Source: Novosphingobium sp. FSW06-99 (lineage in GTDB: Bacteria; Pseudomonadota; Alphaproteobacteria; Sphingomonadales; Sphingomonadaceae). Taken from it: a stretch of 64,000 nucleotides of DNA. Below the pieces are notes generated by a model. It had not been told where the DNA came from and ran no database searches. It was given only the letters and a program-made list of their open reading frames with translations. Below, piece by piece: positions 36,290 to 45,874 of this stretch; position 1 is the stretch's first letter; each line of letters begins with the position of its first letter. Where the stretch lies: contig NZ_KQ954259.1 of NCBI RefSeq assembly GCF_001519065.1, forward strand, positions 99,869-163,868. The letters are read 5' to 3'. A program made the position numbers and the translations under genes.

Positions 36290-38104
36290 ATGGAGCGGGC
36301 AGAACAAGCGCAGGCTGGCCTGTTCACCGGCTGGCGCGGCGTGTTGCTGGCGATTTTCTGCCTGACCATGGTGGCAACCGGTTGCGCCGAAATGGTCGCG
36401 ATGGCGGGGCGCTATGGCCTATTTGGCGATGCACAGGCCGGGCGCCTTGGCATCGGCTATCACACTCCACCGCAATCGCTGGGCTGGGTGGTGATCGACC
36501 GGGTCGATCCCGGCGGCGGCGCGGCGCGGGCCGCCATTGCCGTGGGCGACAGGGTGCATTGTGCCGATTCTCTGGTGCTGTCGAGCAATCCGCCACCGGG
36601 CACGATTGCCGTGCTGACCGTGCGCCATGCCGGTCGAAACCGGGTTGCCCGCGTTCAATATCAAGCACTTGCCCCGGCAGGCCCGCAATTCTGGCAAGCA
36701 TTGGAACGCACCGAGATCGGTGGCAGCCTGTTTGCGCTGGCACTGGGGGCGCTGGTGCTGTGGCGCGGGTGGGGCAGTCTGCCGGCATTGCTGCTCGGGC
36801 TGGGGCTGATCGGCAGTGCCGGCAGCGATACCTTGCCATGGTGGATGCTGGGGTCACCGCTGACCGGGCCGGGGCTGGTCCTGATCGTCGTGCGCAACAT
36901 GGCCATGATTGGCCTGCCGCTGTTTCCGATCGTGCTCTACCACGCGCAAGTGCGTGCCCTGCCGCGCGGTTGGTGGATCGCGACCGGTGTTGTCGGGGTT
37001 ATGGCCGCGCTGGCGCAGATTTCGCTGGTGCTGGAGCCGTGGCTGGCCTGGCTCGCCCCGCGTCCGCTGCGCAATGCCGAACTGGCCATTACGCTGATCA
37101 TCGTGGCGATTGCCTGCTGGTGGAGCTGGCGCGGTACGCGCGACGGCATCGCCAGCGAACGTCGCCGCTTTGGCATCTTGTTGCTGGCAGGCGGCCTGCT
37201 GCTGGCGGGCAATGCGTTCTGGATGATCAATTCCGATGGCCTCGATCTGTTGGGACCGACGGCGCGCCCATGGCTGGCGACGATCAACCTGCTGCTCGTG
37301 CAGATCGCATTCCCGCTGACGCTGACGTATGCGATGCTGCGCCATCGCGTGGTCGATCTGGGCTTTGTGCTCAACCGTACGGTGGTGTTCGCGACATTCA
37401 GCGCAATCCTGCTTGGCAGTTTTGGCCTGATCGAATGGGGCGTGGAACACCTGCTGCCCGAACAATGGGTAAGGGCCAGCGTGTGGATCGATGCGGGCGC
37501 GGCGGTCCTGGTCTATCTGGCGTTTCACCGCGTGCACGGTGCGGTAGAGCGGCGGGTCGAACACGTGTTTTTTCGCCACTGGATGGCGAACGAGAACGTC
37601 TTGCGCCGGTTTGTCGCCTCTGCCGCGCATTTTGAGGATACCCGCTCACTGGCACGCGCCTTCGCCGATGAACTGTCACGGTTTGGCGGGGATGCACGGG
37701 TGGCGATCTATCGCCGCAACGAAGGCGTGCTCGACCGGGTGGGCGGCACCTGGGATAGCGCGCCGCGCCATTTTCGCGACGACGATCCCGCGTTTGCGCT
37801 GATGCGCGCCGAACGCGCGCCGCTCGATCTGGGCGAAACACAGACCGACCTGCCCGGCATGCTGGCACTGCCGATGCTCGATCATGGCGTGCTGGCGGGG
37901 CTGGTGCTGCTGGACCTAAAGGGCAACGGCGCGCTGTGGCGCCCTGATGAAGTTGCGCTGCTGGGCTGGGCCACGCACGAAGTGGGGCTGGCGCTGGCGG
38001 CGCTGCACGCCGGGCTGATCGACACCGAAAACCGCCTGTTGAAGGCGCAACTTGCCCGCCTGACCGGGATCATCGGCGATCGGCTGGATCGCGTCGGCGC
38101 CTGA
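36290..38104 (+). CDS. PDZ / multi-pass membrane / GAF sensor-like protein without output domain
   Basis: 604 residues: one N-terminal membrane segment, a PDZ-like region (about 45-125: VIDRVDPGGGAARAAIAVGD), then seven to eight membrane helices (about 145-415). A conserved junction VVDLGFVLNRTVVFATF and VFFRHWMANENVLRRFV comes next, and a GAF-type domain (about 440-590). Similar junctions occur in sensor kinases, but no kinase, GGDEF or other output domain follows the GAF. It may signal through a partner. ATG at 36290. Confidence 0.78.
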   Translation: MERAEQAQAGLFTGWRGVLLAIFCLTMVATGCAEMVAMAGRYGLFGDAQAGRLGIGYHTPPQSLGWVVIDRVDPGGGAARAAIAVGDRVHCADSLVLSSNPPPGTIAVLTVRHAGRNRVARVQYQALAPAGPQFWQALERTEIGGSLFALALGALVLWRGWGSLPALLLGLGLIGSAGSDTLPWWMLGSPLTGPGLVLIVVRNMAMIGLPLFPIVLYHAQVRALPRGWWIATGVVGVMAALAQISLVLEPWLAWLAPRPLRNAELAITLIIVAIACWWSWRGTRDGIASERRRFGILLLAGGLLLAGNAFWMINSDGLDLLGPTARPWLATINLLLVQIAFPLTLTYAMLRHRVVDLGFVLNRTVVFATFSAILLGSFGLIEWGVEHLLPEQWVRASVWIDAGAAVLVYLAFHRVHGAVERRVEHVFFRHWMANENVLRRFVASAAHFEDTRSLARAFADELSRFGGDARVAIYRRNEGVLDRVGGTWDSAPRHFRDDDPAFALMRAERAPLDLGETQTDLPGMLALPMLDHGVLAGLVLLDLKGNGALWRPDEVALLGWATHEVGLALAALHAGLIDTENRLLKAQLARLTGIIGDRLDRVGA

Positions 38105-38118
38105 ACGCCCGGTCAAGC

Positions 38119-40119
38119 TCAATGGTTTGACGGGATGTGGAAATTGATCGTTTCGGCCCTGGCCGAACAGGCCAGCTTGCCCGACGGGCGGAAACTGGCG
38201 TCATAGCGGAAATCGCGCGCCATCGCCGTGGCCCCGTCGACGAACACGAACGGCGGATAGGCGATGATGGTGCGCGGAGCGACCGGGTGGCCGTTGGCGG
38301 CAATGTCGAATTCTTCGCGCACCCAGCCTTCGAAACCCATCCGCAGCGCATCCACCGGATAATCGTTGTCGGACCCGCCATAACGCAGGCGCGGGATATC
38401 CCCGACCAGCGCGCATTGCTCCTCGGCCAGTCCGGTGCGCCCAAACAACGCCTGTGCTTCATCAAGATGGCCGTCTGACGCCGCCAGACCGGCAAGCCGC
38501 AGCAACGCCACCTGGCGCAACGGCGATGCCCCGTCCAGCCGCGCATCATCGGCAATCTGGTGCAACACGGCAATTTCGCGCGGTGAATACCGGTGGCGCC
38601 AATGGTCGCGCAGAGCCTCCAGCCGCACGGTGCCTTGCGCAAGCGCATCGCCCGCGATGGCAGGCGTGTCCGCGGCATCGAGCAGTGACACTTCGCGCCC
38701 GTCACTCTGGCCCCGCAGCCCGGCAAGATGATCGAGAATCATCGCGCGCATGGCCGCCGCCGACGCGCGGCGGGGCATGTCGGCATCGGCCAGCAGGGCG
38801 ATGGCATGGTCGATATCGGTCTGTTGCCCCGGTCGTATGACCGGGTCTACCGTCAGCGCGGCCAGCAGAACGGTACCCGCGCCGATCCGGTCGCCCGCAG
38901 ATTCCAGCGCCCCGGCACGTTGGCGCAACGCGTCGGCGGCGCCGAGGGCGGTCATCCCCGGTTGCCGTGCGTTGTCCGTCAGCGGGGCCGCCCACTGCCT
39001 GATCCTTTTGAAAAACGGCGTCGCAACGCCGGGCAGACCGCCGCCCGATCGCGTGCAGTGCAACTCGACGCGGATCAGCGCGCGATAGAACGGGGGCAAC
39101 CGGGCGACGCTTTCAGGTTGCCAGACCCAGCCGCGCACTGCCTGCGCAAAGGCGCGGGCGATCGCATAGTTGCCGCGTGTGAATACGGTCTGCGCATTGC
39201 CCACGCTGCCGTCGTCGCGAATGGTGAATTCCACCACCGCGCTGTCGTCCGGGCGCAACCCGATCTCTTCATCGCAATCAGGCACGCGCATCACGCGGGC
39301 GCTGGCGAATGGCGATTCGGCAATACGGCCCGCCCCGGTAAAGGCCAGCAATTCGCGCGCACGATCGCGCCGCCCGGCCAACAGGGCGGCCTGCGCCGCA
39401 TCCGACCGCAGGCTGACATCGTTCAGCGTTACCCGGGTGGTCAGGCCCCCCGACAGCGTCAGCGCCTTTTCCGCCTCTTTCGCAGCGTCGTCATAGCGCC
39501 CCATGTTCATCAGGATGCGCGCGCGCACCGTGCGCACCCCCGCCTCGCTGCGGGTGCGCGCATGCCCGTTCGGCACGGCATCGACGATCGCCTGGGCCCG
39601 GTCGGTCAGCGCCAGCGCGGCGCCGTCGCCATCAAACCCGGTCACCATCGCCAGACCGGTCAACGCATCGACGCGATCGCCTTGTCCCGGCAGGGCCAGC
39701 ACATGCCGGTACGCCGCCGCCGCGTCATCATGATCGTAACGGCTCATCTCCAGCCGGGCCAGCGCCAGCCAGCCCAGGGCGGCATCGGGGGCCATTGTCG
39801 GCCCGGCCGCTTCGACCACGGGCAGCCCAGCGCGAACCCATGCCTCGCCTTGCGCCACGTCGCCGGTCGCGATGCGACACAGCCCCCGGCGCAGCGTGAT
39901 CATCGCCGCGGGCAGCGACCCCGGCTTTACCCGCGGATCGGCTGCCAGCCGGGCAAAGATCGGTTCCGCCTCGGTACAATGCCCCTGATCGACCGCCGCG
40001 CTGGCCGCATCGAAATCGGCCTGCAGCGTGGGTGCTGCCGGCGGCGTGGTTTCGGCCATGGCAGGGCTGGCGATCAGGACAAGACAGGGCGGTATCAGAT
40101 CGCAAAGGCGTGCGCGCAT
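38119..40119 (-). CDS. secreted TPR protein with two TonB C-terminal-like segments
   Basis: 666 residues from ATG 40119, preceded by AGGATTTT. The signal peptide ends near PAMA. Helical TPR-type repeats occur around 30-270 and 400-560. Two TonB_C-like beta segments occur: VVEFTIRDDGSVGNAQTV...WVWQPE (about 310-350) and DALRMGFEGWVREEFDIAANG (about 600-650), each ending a helical block. So the protein looks like two TPR-plus-TonB_C units joined. Periplasmic; function unknown. Divergent from the thioredoxin-like gene. Confidence 0.72.
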   Translation of the reverse strand: MRARLCDLIPPCLVLIASPAMAETTPPAAPTLQADFDAASAAVDQGHCTEAEPIFARLAADPRVKPGSLPAAMITLRRGLCRIATGDVAQGEAWVRAGLPVVEAAGPTMAPDAALGWLALARLEMSRYDHDDAAAAYRHVLALPGQGDRVDALTGLAMVTGFDGDGAALALTDRAQAIVDAVPNGHARTRSEAGVRTVRARILMNMGRYDDAAKEAEKALTLSGGLTTRVTLNDVSLRSDAAQAALLAGRRDRARELLAFTGAGRIAESPFASARVMRVPDCDEEIGLRPDDSAVVEFTIRDDGSVGNAQTVFTRGNYAIARAFAQAVRGWVWQPESVARLPPFYRALIRVELHCTRSGGGLPGVATPFFKRIRQWAAPLTDNARQPGMTALGAADALRQRAGALESAGDRIGAGTVLLAALTVDPVIRPGQQTDIDHAIALLADADMPRRASAAAMRAMILDHLAGLRGQSDGREVSLLDAADTPAIAGDALAQGTVRLEALRDHWRHRYSPREIAVLHQIADDARLDGASPLRQVALLRLAGLAASDGHLDEAQALFGRTGLAEEQCALVGDIPRLRYGGSDNDYPVDALRMGFEGWVREEFDIAANGHPVAPRTIIAYPPFVFVDGATAMARDFRYDASFRPSGKLACSARAETINFHIPSNH

Positions 40120-40166
40120 GTCCAAAATCCTTGCCGTGGGCAGACAGGCCCTGCACTCTGGCGAAC

Positions 40167-40655
40167 ATGGTGCAGACTGCAACCTCAATTCGGACCTGTC
40201 TGGCACGATCTCTGGCCGCACTCGTGCTGCTGTGCCCGCATGCGCTGTTGGCCGATCCGGTCGCCGCGCCGCCGCCCAACGCGCTGATTCTGTTCGGGGC
40301 ACACTGGTGCGCGCCGTGCACTGGCGAATTGCGCGATCTCGGCACCATTTTCGTCCGGCTGGGCCTGCTGACGGGCGACCCCAAACCGCAACTCGTGCTG
40401 GCATGGATCGACCGGCCCGTAGCGCCATCGACGGTGGCCCGTGCGCTGGCCACCGCCCATGATCCGCCCCGCGTGGTGATCGCCGCGCCCGCCGCGGCAT
40501 CGGCCTGGGCAGAGGCGCAGATGGCGGACGCACACGGATTGCCGTTTGCCGCCATGACCGACCGCACCGGCACGATCTGCGCGGTGCGCGCAGGCGCCGT
40601 ACAAGCCGCCACAATCGCCGACTTGTGGGCAAACTGCCACCGCCAACCCGAGTAA
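40167..40655 (+). CDS. thioredoxin-like secreted protein
   Basis: 162 residues from ATG 40167, with a hydrophobic leader ending near LLADP. It contains GAHWCAPCTGEL, a WCxxC redox motif in a thioredoxin-like setting, followed by an alpha/beta region. It is likely to act on disulfides in the periplasm, but it lacks the usual cis-Pro context recognisably. Followed at 3 bp by the M16 peptidase gene, so probably co-transcribed. Confidence 0.72.
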   Translation: MVQTATSIRTCLARSLAALVLLCPHALLADPVAAPPPNALILFGAHWCAPCTGELRDLGTIFVRLGLLTGDPKPQLVLAWIDRPVAPSTVARALATAHDPPRVVIAAPAAASAWAEAQMADAHGLPFAAMTDRTGTICAVRAGAVQAATIADLWANCHRQPE

Positions 40656-40658
40656 TCC

Positions 40659-43493
40659 ATGACCCGACCGTTTCCGCTGCGCCCCCTGCTGGTGCTGTTC
40701 ATCCTGCTGTTGACCGCCAATGCACCCGCCCCCACGCTCGACCAGGTGCTGGCGCACAGCGATGTCACGCCCGATCCGGCATTCCGCATCGGCACGCTGG
40801 CCAATGGCATGCACACGATCATCCGCCACAATGCGACCCCCGCGGGCACGGCGATGGTGCGCCTGGTGGTGCAGACCGGGTCGCTCGACGAACGCGAGGA
40901 TCAGCGCGGGCTGGCGCACTTTGTCGAACACATGGCGTTCGAAGGCAGCACCCATGTGCGCGAAGGCGAAATGATCAAGCTGTTGCAGCGCGATGGCCTG
41001 GCGTTTGGCGCCGATACCAATGCCTTTACCACATTCGAGCGCACGACCTATCAACTCGATCTGCCGCGCGCCGATCCGGCACTGCTCGACACCGCGCTGA
41101 TGCTGATGCGCGAAACCGCCAGCGAACTGGCCTTTGCGCCCGGCGCGGTGGCACGCGAACGCGGGGTGGTGCTGTCGGAAATGCGCGAAGGCCATGGCGT
41201 CGCGCTGACCGACTGGCAGGACATGGCGCAATTTCTCTATCCGCAGGCGACCTATGTGAACCGCCGACCGATCGGCACAGAGCCGGTCGTGGCGAGTGCC
41301 GATGCCGCCACGCTGGCCGCATTCTGGCGCGCGCATTACCGGCCCGAACGCACCACGCTGGTGATTGTCGGCGATTTCCCGGTGGCGGCGATGGAGGCCG
41401 CGGTGGCGGCACACTTTGCCGACTGGCAAGCCGATGCGGCGCCAGCGCCGTCGCGCCCCGATCCCGGCACGGTCGATCCCGACCGCGCCGATCACGTCGA
41501 CATCCACCTCGACCCGGCGCTGAGCGAGCGCGTCACCGTGTCGCGCCATGGCGCCTGGCTGGACGAGCCCGATACGATCGCCATCCGCCGCCGCGCGCTG
41601 TTGCGGCTGATCGGGTATCGCGTGATCAACCGCCGGTTCCAGAGCCTGGCGCGGCGCATCGATCCGCCGTTCCGCGCCGCCGCGTTCGGCACCGGCACGG
41701 TGTTCCATATTGGCCGCACCACCAATCTGGTCATCGACAGCCGCGATGGCGCGTGGCGCAAGGGGCTGGTGGCCGCCGCCGCCACGTTGCGCCAGGCGCT
41801 GGCGCAAGGATTTACCCACGCCGAAATCGACGAACAGCTTGCCACTCTGCGCACCGGGTTCGAAAACGCGGCGGCAGAGGCCGACACGCGATCGAACGGC
41901 GCGCTGGTGGCGGCGGCGCTGGCGCTGGTCAATGAGGACAAAGTTCCGGCTTCGCCTGCCGATGCGCTGGCGCGGTTCAACGCCTTTGCGCCGACAATCA
42001 CCCCGGCAATCGTGCTGGCGGCGTTGACCGAAGACGCCGTGCCGTTGACCGCGCCGCTGATCCGGTTTCAGGGGCGGCGCGCGCCAGCGGGCGGCGATGC
42101 CGCCTTGCGCGCAGCCTGGGCCGAAGGGCAGACCGCGCCCGCGCAGGCGTTTGCACAAGTGGCAGGCGCATTCGGCTATGATGCGTTCGGTATGCCCGGG
42201 ACAGTGGCAAGCGACCGGCGCGATCCGGCGCTGGGCATCCGCGAAGTACGGTTTGCCAATGGCGTGCGGCTCAATCTGCGCCACACCGATCTCGATCGGG
42301 ATCGCGTGCGGATCAGCCTGGCCGTGGCGGGGGGCGAGGCGATGGCCACGCGCGCGCATCCGCTGGCGGTGGCGATGGTGCCGATGCTGGCGCAAGGCGG
42401 GCTGGGCAAATACAGCGCGGACGATCTGCAAACGCTGCTGGCGGGCCATTCGGTTGGCGGCTCGCTGGCGGTCGACGGCGATGCTTTTGTCGGCGGGGCA
42501 ACCACCACGCCGCGCGATCTGGCGCTTGAATGCCGTTATCTCGCCGCACTGATCACCGATCCGGGCTATCGTCCCGAAGCCGAACGCAGCTATCACGAAT
42601 CGGTCGCCAATCTGCTGATCCAGCGCGATGCCACCCCGCAGGGCGCGCTTGGCGCCGAACTGGGCGGGATCGTCACCGACCATGACCCGCGCTTTTCGCT
42701 GGCCCGGCCGGCGGCCTATCAGGCGCTGACGTTCGCGCAATTGCGCCAGACGATTGCCGACCGGCTGGCACATGGCGCAATCGAGATCGGCATGGTCGGC
42801 GATCTGGACGAGACCGCCGCGATTGCCGCCGTCGCCCGCACGTTCGGCGCACTGCCCGCGCGAGAGGCGGAATTCCGCGTCGATCCCGTCGCGCTCGATC
42901 GCCGCTTTACCGCGTGGCGCGGCACATTGGCGGTGTGGCACAAGGGCCCGGCGGATCAGGCGATTGTGCGGCTGGAATGGCCCACCACCGACGATTATGA
43001 CGAACGCCAGACTCTGACGCTCGACCTGTTGCAGGATATCGTCACGATCGCGGTGCAGGACACCCTGCGCGAGACGATGGGCAAGACCTATTCGCCCGGC
43101 GCATCGTCGAACCAGTCGGATTTCTGGCCCGGCTGGGGCACCTTCGCGATCGAGGCGGCGGTTGCCCCGGCCGACATCGCCGCCACGCGTGCCGCCATCC
43201 GCAAGACCGTTGCCACGCTGATCGCGGCGCCCGCCGATCCTGATCTGATCCGGCGCGCCCGCGCGCCGCTGGTGCAACGCTATGACAACGGGTTGAAAGG
43301 CAATGGCGGCTGGCTGTCGCTGGTGGCCCGCGCACAAGGTCGGCCCGAACGGATTGCCCGCTTTCTGGCAGCGCGCGATATGATACAGACGATCACGGCG
43401 GGCGAAATCCAGGCCGCTGCCGCCCGGTTTGTGCCACCCGATCGCGCGGTCGAAGTGCTGGTGGTGCCCGCTGGCGACCAACAGGCGAAATAG
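40659..43493 (+). CDS. M16-family zinc peptidase
   Basis: 944 residues, signal-like leader to about 22. Inverted zinc motif HFVEH (His87, Glu90, His91) and a downstream Glu in ERGVVLSEM complete the metal site. A second M16-type half follows after residue 500 without the HXXEH motif, as in full-length two-domain M16 proteins. Likely periplasmic or exported, degrading peptides or small proteins. It begins 3 bp after the thioredoxin-like gene and precedes an amidase. Confidence 0.92.
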   Translation: MTRPFPLRPLLVLFILLLTANAPAPTLDQVLAHSDVTPDPAFRIGTLANGMHTIIRHNATPAGTAMVRLVVQTGSLDEREDQRGLAHFVEHMAFEGSTHVREGEMIKLLQRDGLAFGADTNAFTTFERTTYQLDLPRADPALLDTALMLMRETASELAFAPGAVARERGVVLSEMREGHGVALTDWQDMAQFLYPQATYVNRRPIGTEPVVASADAATLAAFWRAHYRPERTTLVIVGDFPVAAMEAAVAAHFADWQADAAPAPSRPDPGTVDPDRADHVDIHLDPALSERVTVSRHGAWLDEPDTIAIRRRALLRLIGYRVINRRFQSLARRIDPPFRAAAFGTGTVFHIGRTTNLVIDSRDGAWRKGLVAAAATLRQALAQGFTHAEIDEQLATLRTGFENAAAEADTRSNGALVAAALALVNEDKVPASPADALARFNAFAPTITPAIVLAALTEDAVPLTAPLIRFQGRRAPAGGDAALRAAWAEGQTAPAQAFAQVAGAFGYDAFGMPGTVASDRRDPALGIREVRFANGVRLNLRHTDLDRDRVRISLAVAGGEAMATRAHPLAVAMVPMLAQGGLGKYSADDLQTLLAGHSVGGSLAVDGDAFVGGATTTPRDLALECRYLAALITDPGYRPEAERSYHESVANLLIQRDATPQGALGAELGGIVTDHDPRFSLARPAAYQALTFAQLRQTIADRLAHGAIEIGMVGDLDETAAIAAVARTFGALPAREAEFRVDPVALDRRFTAWRGTLAVWHKGPADQAIVRLEWPTTDDYDERQTLTLDLLQDIVTIAVQDTLRETMGKTYSPGASSNQSDFWPGWGTFAIEAAVAPADIAATRAAIRKTVATLIAAPADPDLIRRARAPLVQRYDNGLKGNGGWLSLVARAQGRPERIARFLAARDMIQTITAGEIQAAAARFVPPDRAVEVLVVPAGDQQAK

Positions 43494-43500
43494 GACCCCG

Positions 43501-44910
43501 ATGACCGACTGTGCCGATATTCCCGCCACCGCGCTGGCTCCGGCCTTTGCCAGCGGCGCGCTGTCGCCGGTCGAGGTGATCACGGCGGTGCTGGACCGCG
43601 CGGCGGCGTGGGACGGCGATCTGGCGGCGACTTATGCGCTCGATCGCGAAGGCGCGCTGGCGGCGGCGCACGCGGCCGAAGCGCGCTGGCGCAGCGGCAC
43701 CGCACTCGGCCCGCTCGACGGCGTGCCGGTCACCGTCAAGGAAATGATCGCCACCAGGGGCGTGCCCACGCCGATGGGCACGGCGGCCAGCGACCTGACC
43801 CCGGCCCCCGACGATGCCCCCACCCCGGCGCGCCTGCGCGAGGCGGGCGCGGTGATCTTTGCCAAGACCACGGCGCCCGATTTCGGCATGCTGTCATCGG
43901 GCCTGTCGAGCTTTCACCCGCTGACCCGCAATCCCTGGAACCTGGCGCGCACGCCCGGCGGGTCGAGCAGCGGCGCGGGCGCGGCGGCGGCGGCCGGTTA
44001 TGGCCCGCTGCACGTGGGCACCGATATTGGCGGGTCGATCCGCCTGCCGGCCGGATGGTGCGGCATATTCGGGCTGAAACCGTCGAACGGGCGCGTGCCG
44101 ATCGATCCGCCCTATCTGGGCAGGGTGGCCGGGCCGATGACCCGCACCGTGGCCGATGCCGCGCTGATGATGACCGCGATCACGCGGCCCGACGCGCGCG
44201 ATTTCACCAGCCTGCCCTGGGCAGACCTGCCGTGGATGGATCTGGACCGCGATGTGACGGGCCTGCGCATCGGCGTGATGACCGACGCCGGGGCGGGCAC
44301 GCCCACCCAACCGGCAGTGCGTGCCGCGATCGAGACCGCCGCGCGCGTGTTCGAGGCAGGCGGTGCCATGGTCGAACCGGTGGCACCGTGGCTGACCCCG
44401 GCGATGTTCGACGGGTTCGACACCTTTTTCCGCACCCGGTTCTGGGCGGTGACGCGCGATCTGCCGCCCGAACGCTATGACCGCATCCTGCCCTACATCC
44501 GCGCCTGGGTCGAAGGCGGGGCCACCGCCAGCGGGCTCGATCTCTACAACGGCTATCAGCAGTTGATGGCGATCCGCGAAACCGGGGTGCGTTTCAGCCA
44601 GCGGTTCGACTATGTGCTGTCGCCGGTCGCGCCGATGCCCGCCTTTGCCGCCGAACTGCCCGGCCCCAACAACGATCCGGCGCGCCCGTTCGACCATATC
44701 GCCTTTACCATGCCCTACAACATGACCGAGCAACCCGCCGCCTCGATCGATTGCGGACAGACCGCCGATGGCCTGCCGATCGGCTTGCAGATCATCGGGC
44801 GACGGTTCGACGATCTTGGCGTGCTGCGCCTGTCACACTGGTTCGAATGCGCACGCGGGCCCTGGCGAGCGTGGCCACGGCCTTGCCCTTCGGCGCGGGT
44901 GGAGGCATAG
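43501..44910 (+). CDS. amidase-signature family protein
   Basis: 469 residues with the Ser-cisSer-Lys triad: Lys80 in VTVKEM, Ser within TPGGSSSGAGA (about 155-157) and nucleophile Ser179 in DIGGSIRLPAG. The family hydrolyses amides; related members include glutamyl-tRNA amidotransferase subunit A but this one is alone, so it is an amidase of unknown substrate. The start lies directly after the M16 stop. Confidence 0.92.
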   Translation: MTDCADIPATALAPAFASGALSPVEVITAVLDRAAAWDGDLAATYALDREGALAAAHAAEARWRSGTALGPLDGVPVTVKEMIATRGVPTPMGTAASDLTPAPDDAPTPARLREAGAVIFAKTTAPDFGMLSSGLSSFHPLTRNPWNLARTPGGSSSGAGAAAAAGYGPLHVGTDIGGSIRLPAGWCGIFGLKPSNGRVPIDPPYLGRVAGPMTRTVADAALMMTAITRPDARDFTSLPWADLPWMDLDRDVTGLRIGVMTDAGAGTPTQPAVRAAIETAARVFEAGGAMVEPVAPWLTPAMFDGFDTFFRTRFWAVTRDLPPERYDRILPYIRAWVEGGATASGLDLYNGYQQLMAIRETGVRFSQRFDYVLSPVAPMPAFAAELPGPNNDPARPFDHIAFTMPYNMTEQPAASIDCGQTADGLPIGLQIIGRRFDDLGVLRLSHWFECARGPWRAWPRPCPSARVEA

Positions 44911-44943
44911 GGCGCGCGACTCCTTGATGAAAGAGTGCGAACG

Positions 44944-45174
44944 ATGAAAGTGCGTGTCCATGTCAGCCTGAAGAACGGCGTGCTCGATCCGCAGGGCCGC
45001 GCCATCCACCACGCGCTCGAAGGCATGGGCTTTGCCGGCATCAACGATGTGCGCGCGGGGCGGCTGATCGAACTGGACGTGGCCGACACCGTCACCGACG
45101 CCGCGCTCGACGACATGTGCCGCAAACTGCTCGCCAACCAGGTGATCGAAAACTACCGTATCGAAAAGGCCTGA
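44944..45174 (+). CDS. purS: phosphoribosylformylglycinamidine synthase subunit PurS
   Basis: 76 residues, complete small subunit: MKVRVHVSLKNGVLDPQGRA, then the conserved helix/strand VRAGRLIELDVA and the end NYRIEKA. It bridges PurQ and PurL in the complex that converts FGAR to FGAM in purine synthesis. Three bases separate it from purQ, so they form one operon. Confidence 0.96.
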   Translation: MKVRVHVSLKNGVLDPQGRAIHHALEGMGFAGINDVRAGRLIELDVADTVTDAALDDMCRKLLANQVIENYRIEKA

Positions 45175-45177
45175 ACG

Positions 45178-45858
45178 ATGGGATTTACCGCCGCCGTCAT
45201 CACCTTTCCCGGATCGAACTGCGACCGCGACATGGCCGTGGCGGTCGAAACGATCACCGGCGGCACGGTCCACCGCGTATGGCACGGCGATGCCGCGTTG
45301 CCCGACGGGCTTGATTTCATCGCGCTGCCGGGCGGATTTTCCTATGGCGACTATCTGCGTTCGGGCGCGATGGCGGCGCGTTCGCCGATCATGCAGGCGG
45401 TGATCGAACAGGCCGCGCGCGGCGTGGCGGTGCTGGGCGTGTGCAACGGATTTCAGGTGCTGACCGAGGCCGGACTGTTGCCCGGCGCCCTGCTGCGCAA
45501 CGCGGGCCAGCGGTTTGTCTGCCGCGAAGTCGCGCTGACCGTGGGTACCAGCCAGTCGCTGTTCACCAGCGGCTATTTCAAGGATCAGCGCATCACCGTG
45601 CCGGTGGCGCACCACGACGGCAACTATTTTGCCGATGAAGCCACGCTCGACCGTCTCGAGGCCGAAGACCGCGTGGCGTTCCGCTATGCCGAACCGGTCA
45701 ACGGATCGCAGCGCCAGATCGCCGGTGTGCTGAACACTGCGGGCAATGTGCTGGGCATGATGCCCCACCCCGAACGCATGATCGAACCCGCCCAGGGCGG
45801 CAGCGATGGCCGGGTGCTGTTCGAAAGCGTGCTGCGCGCGGTAGGCGTTACCGCCTGA
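45178..45858 (+). CDS. purQ: phosphoribosylformylglycinamidine synthase glutaminase subunit
   Basis: 226 residues: class I glutamine amidotransferase with nucleophile Cys89 in GVCNGFQVL and the C-terminal H-P-E of [10 protein letters not shown]. It supplies ammonia to PurL in the FGAM step. Directly follows purS. No purL is in the window. Confidence 0.97.
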   Translation: MGFTAAVITFPGSNCDRDMAVAVETITGGTVHRVWHGDAALPDGLDFIALPGGFSYGDYLRSGAMAARSPIMQAVIEQAARGVAVLGVCNGFQVLTEAGLLPGALLRNAGQRFVCREVALTVGTSQSLFTSGYFKDQRITVPVAHHDGNYFADEATLDRLEAEDRVAFRYAEPVNGSQRQIAGVLNTAGNVLGMMPHPERMIEPAQGGSDGRVLFESVLRAVGVTA

Positions 45859-45874
45859 TCGTAAACTTTGCTGC

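Noticed and set aside
40185-43583. 1132-residue open frame on the minus strand opposite the M16 peptidase
   Set aside because: It is a high-G+C shadow of the peptidase and thioredoxin-like genes, with no ribosome site or recognisable domain.
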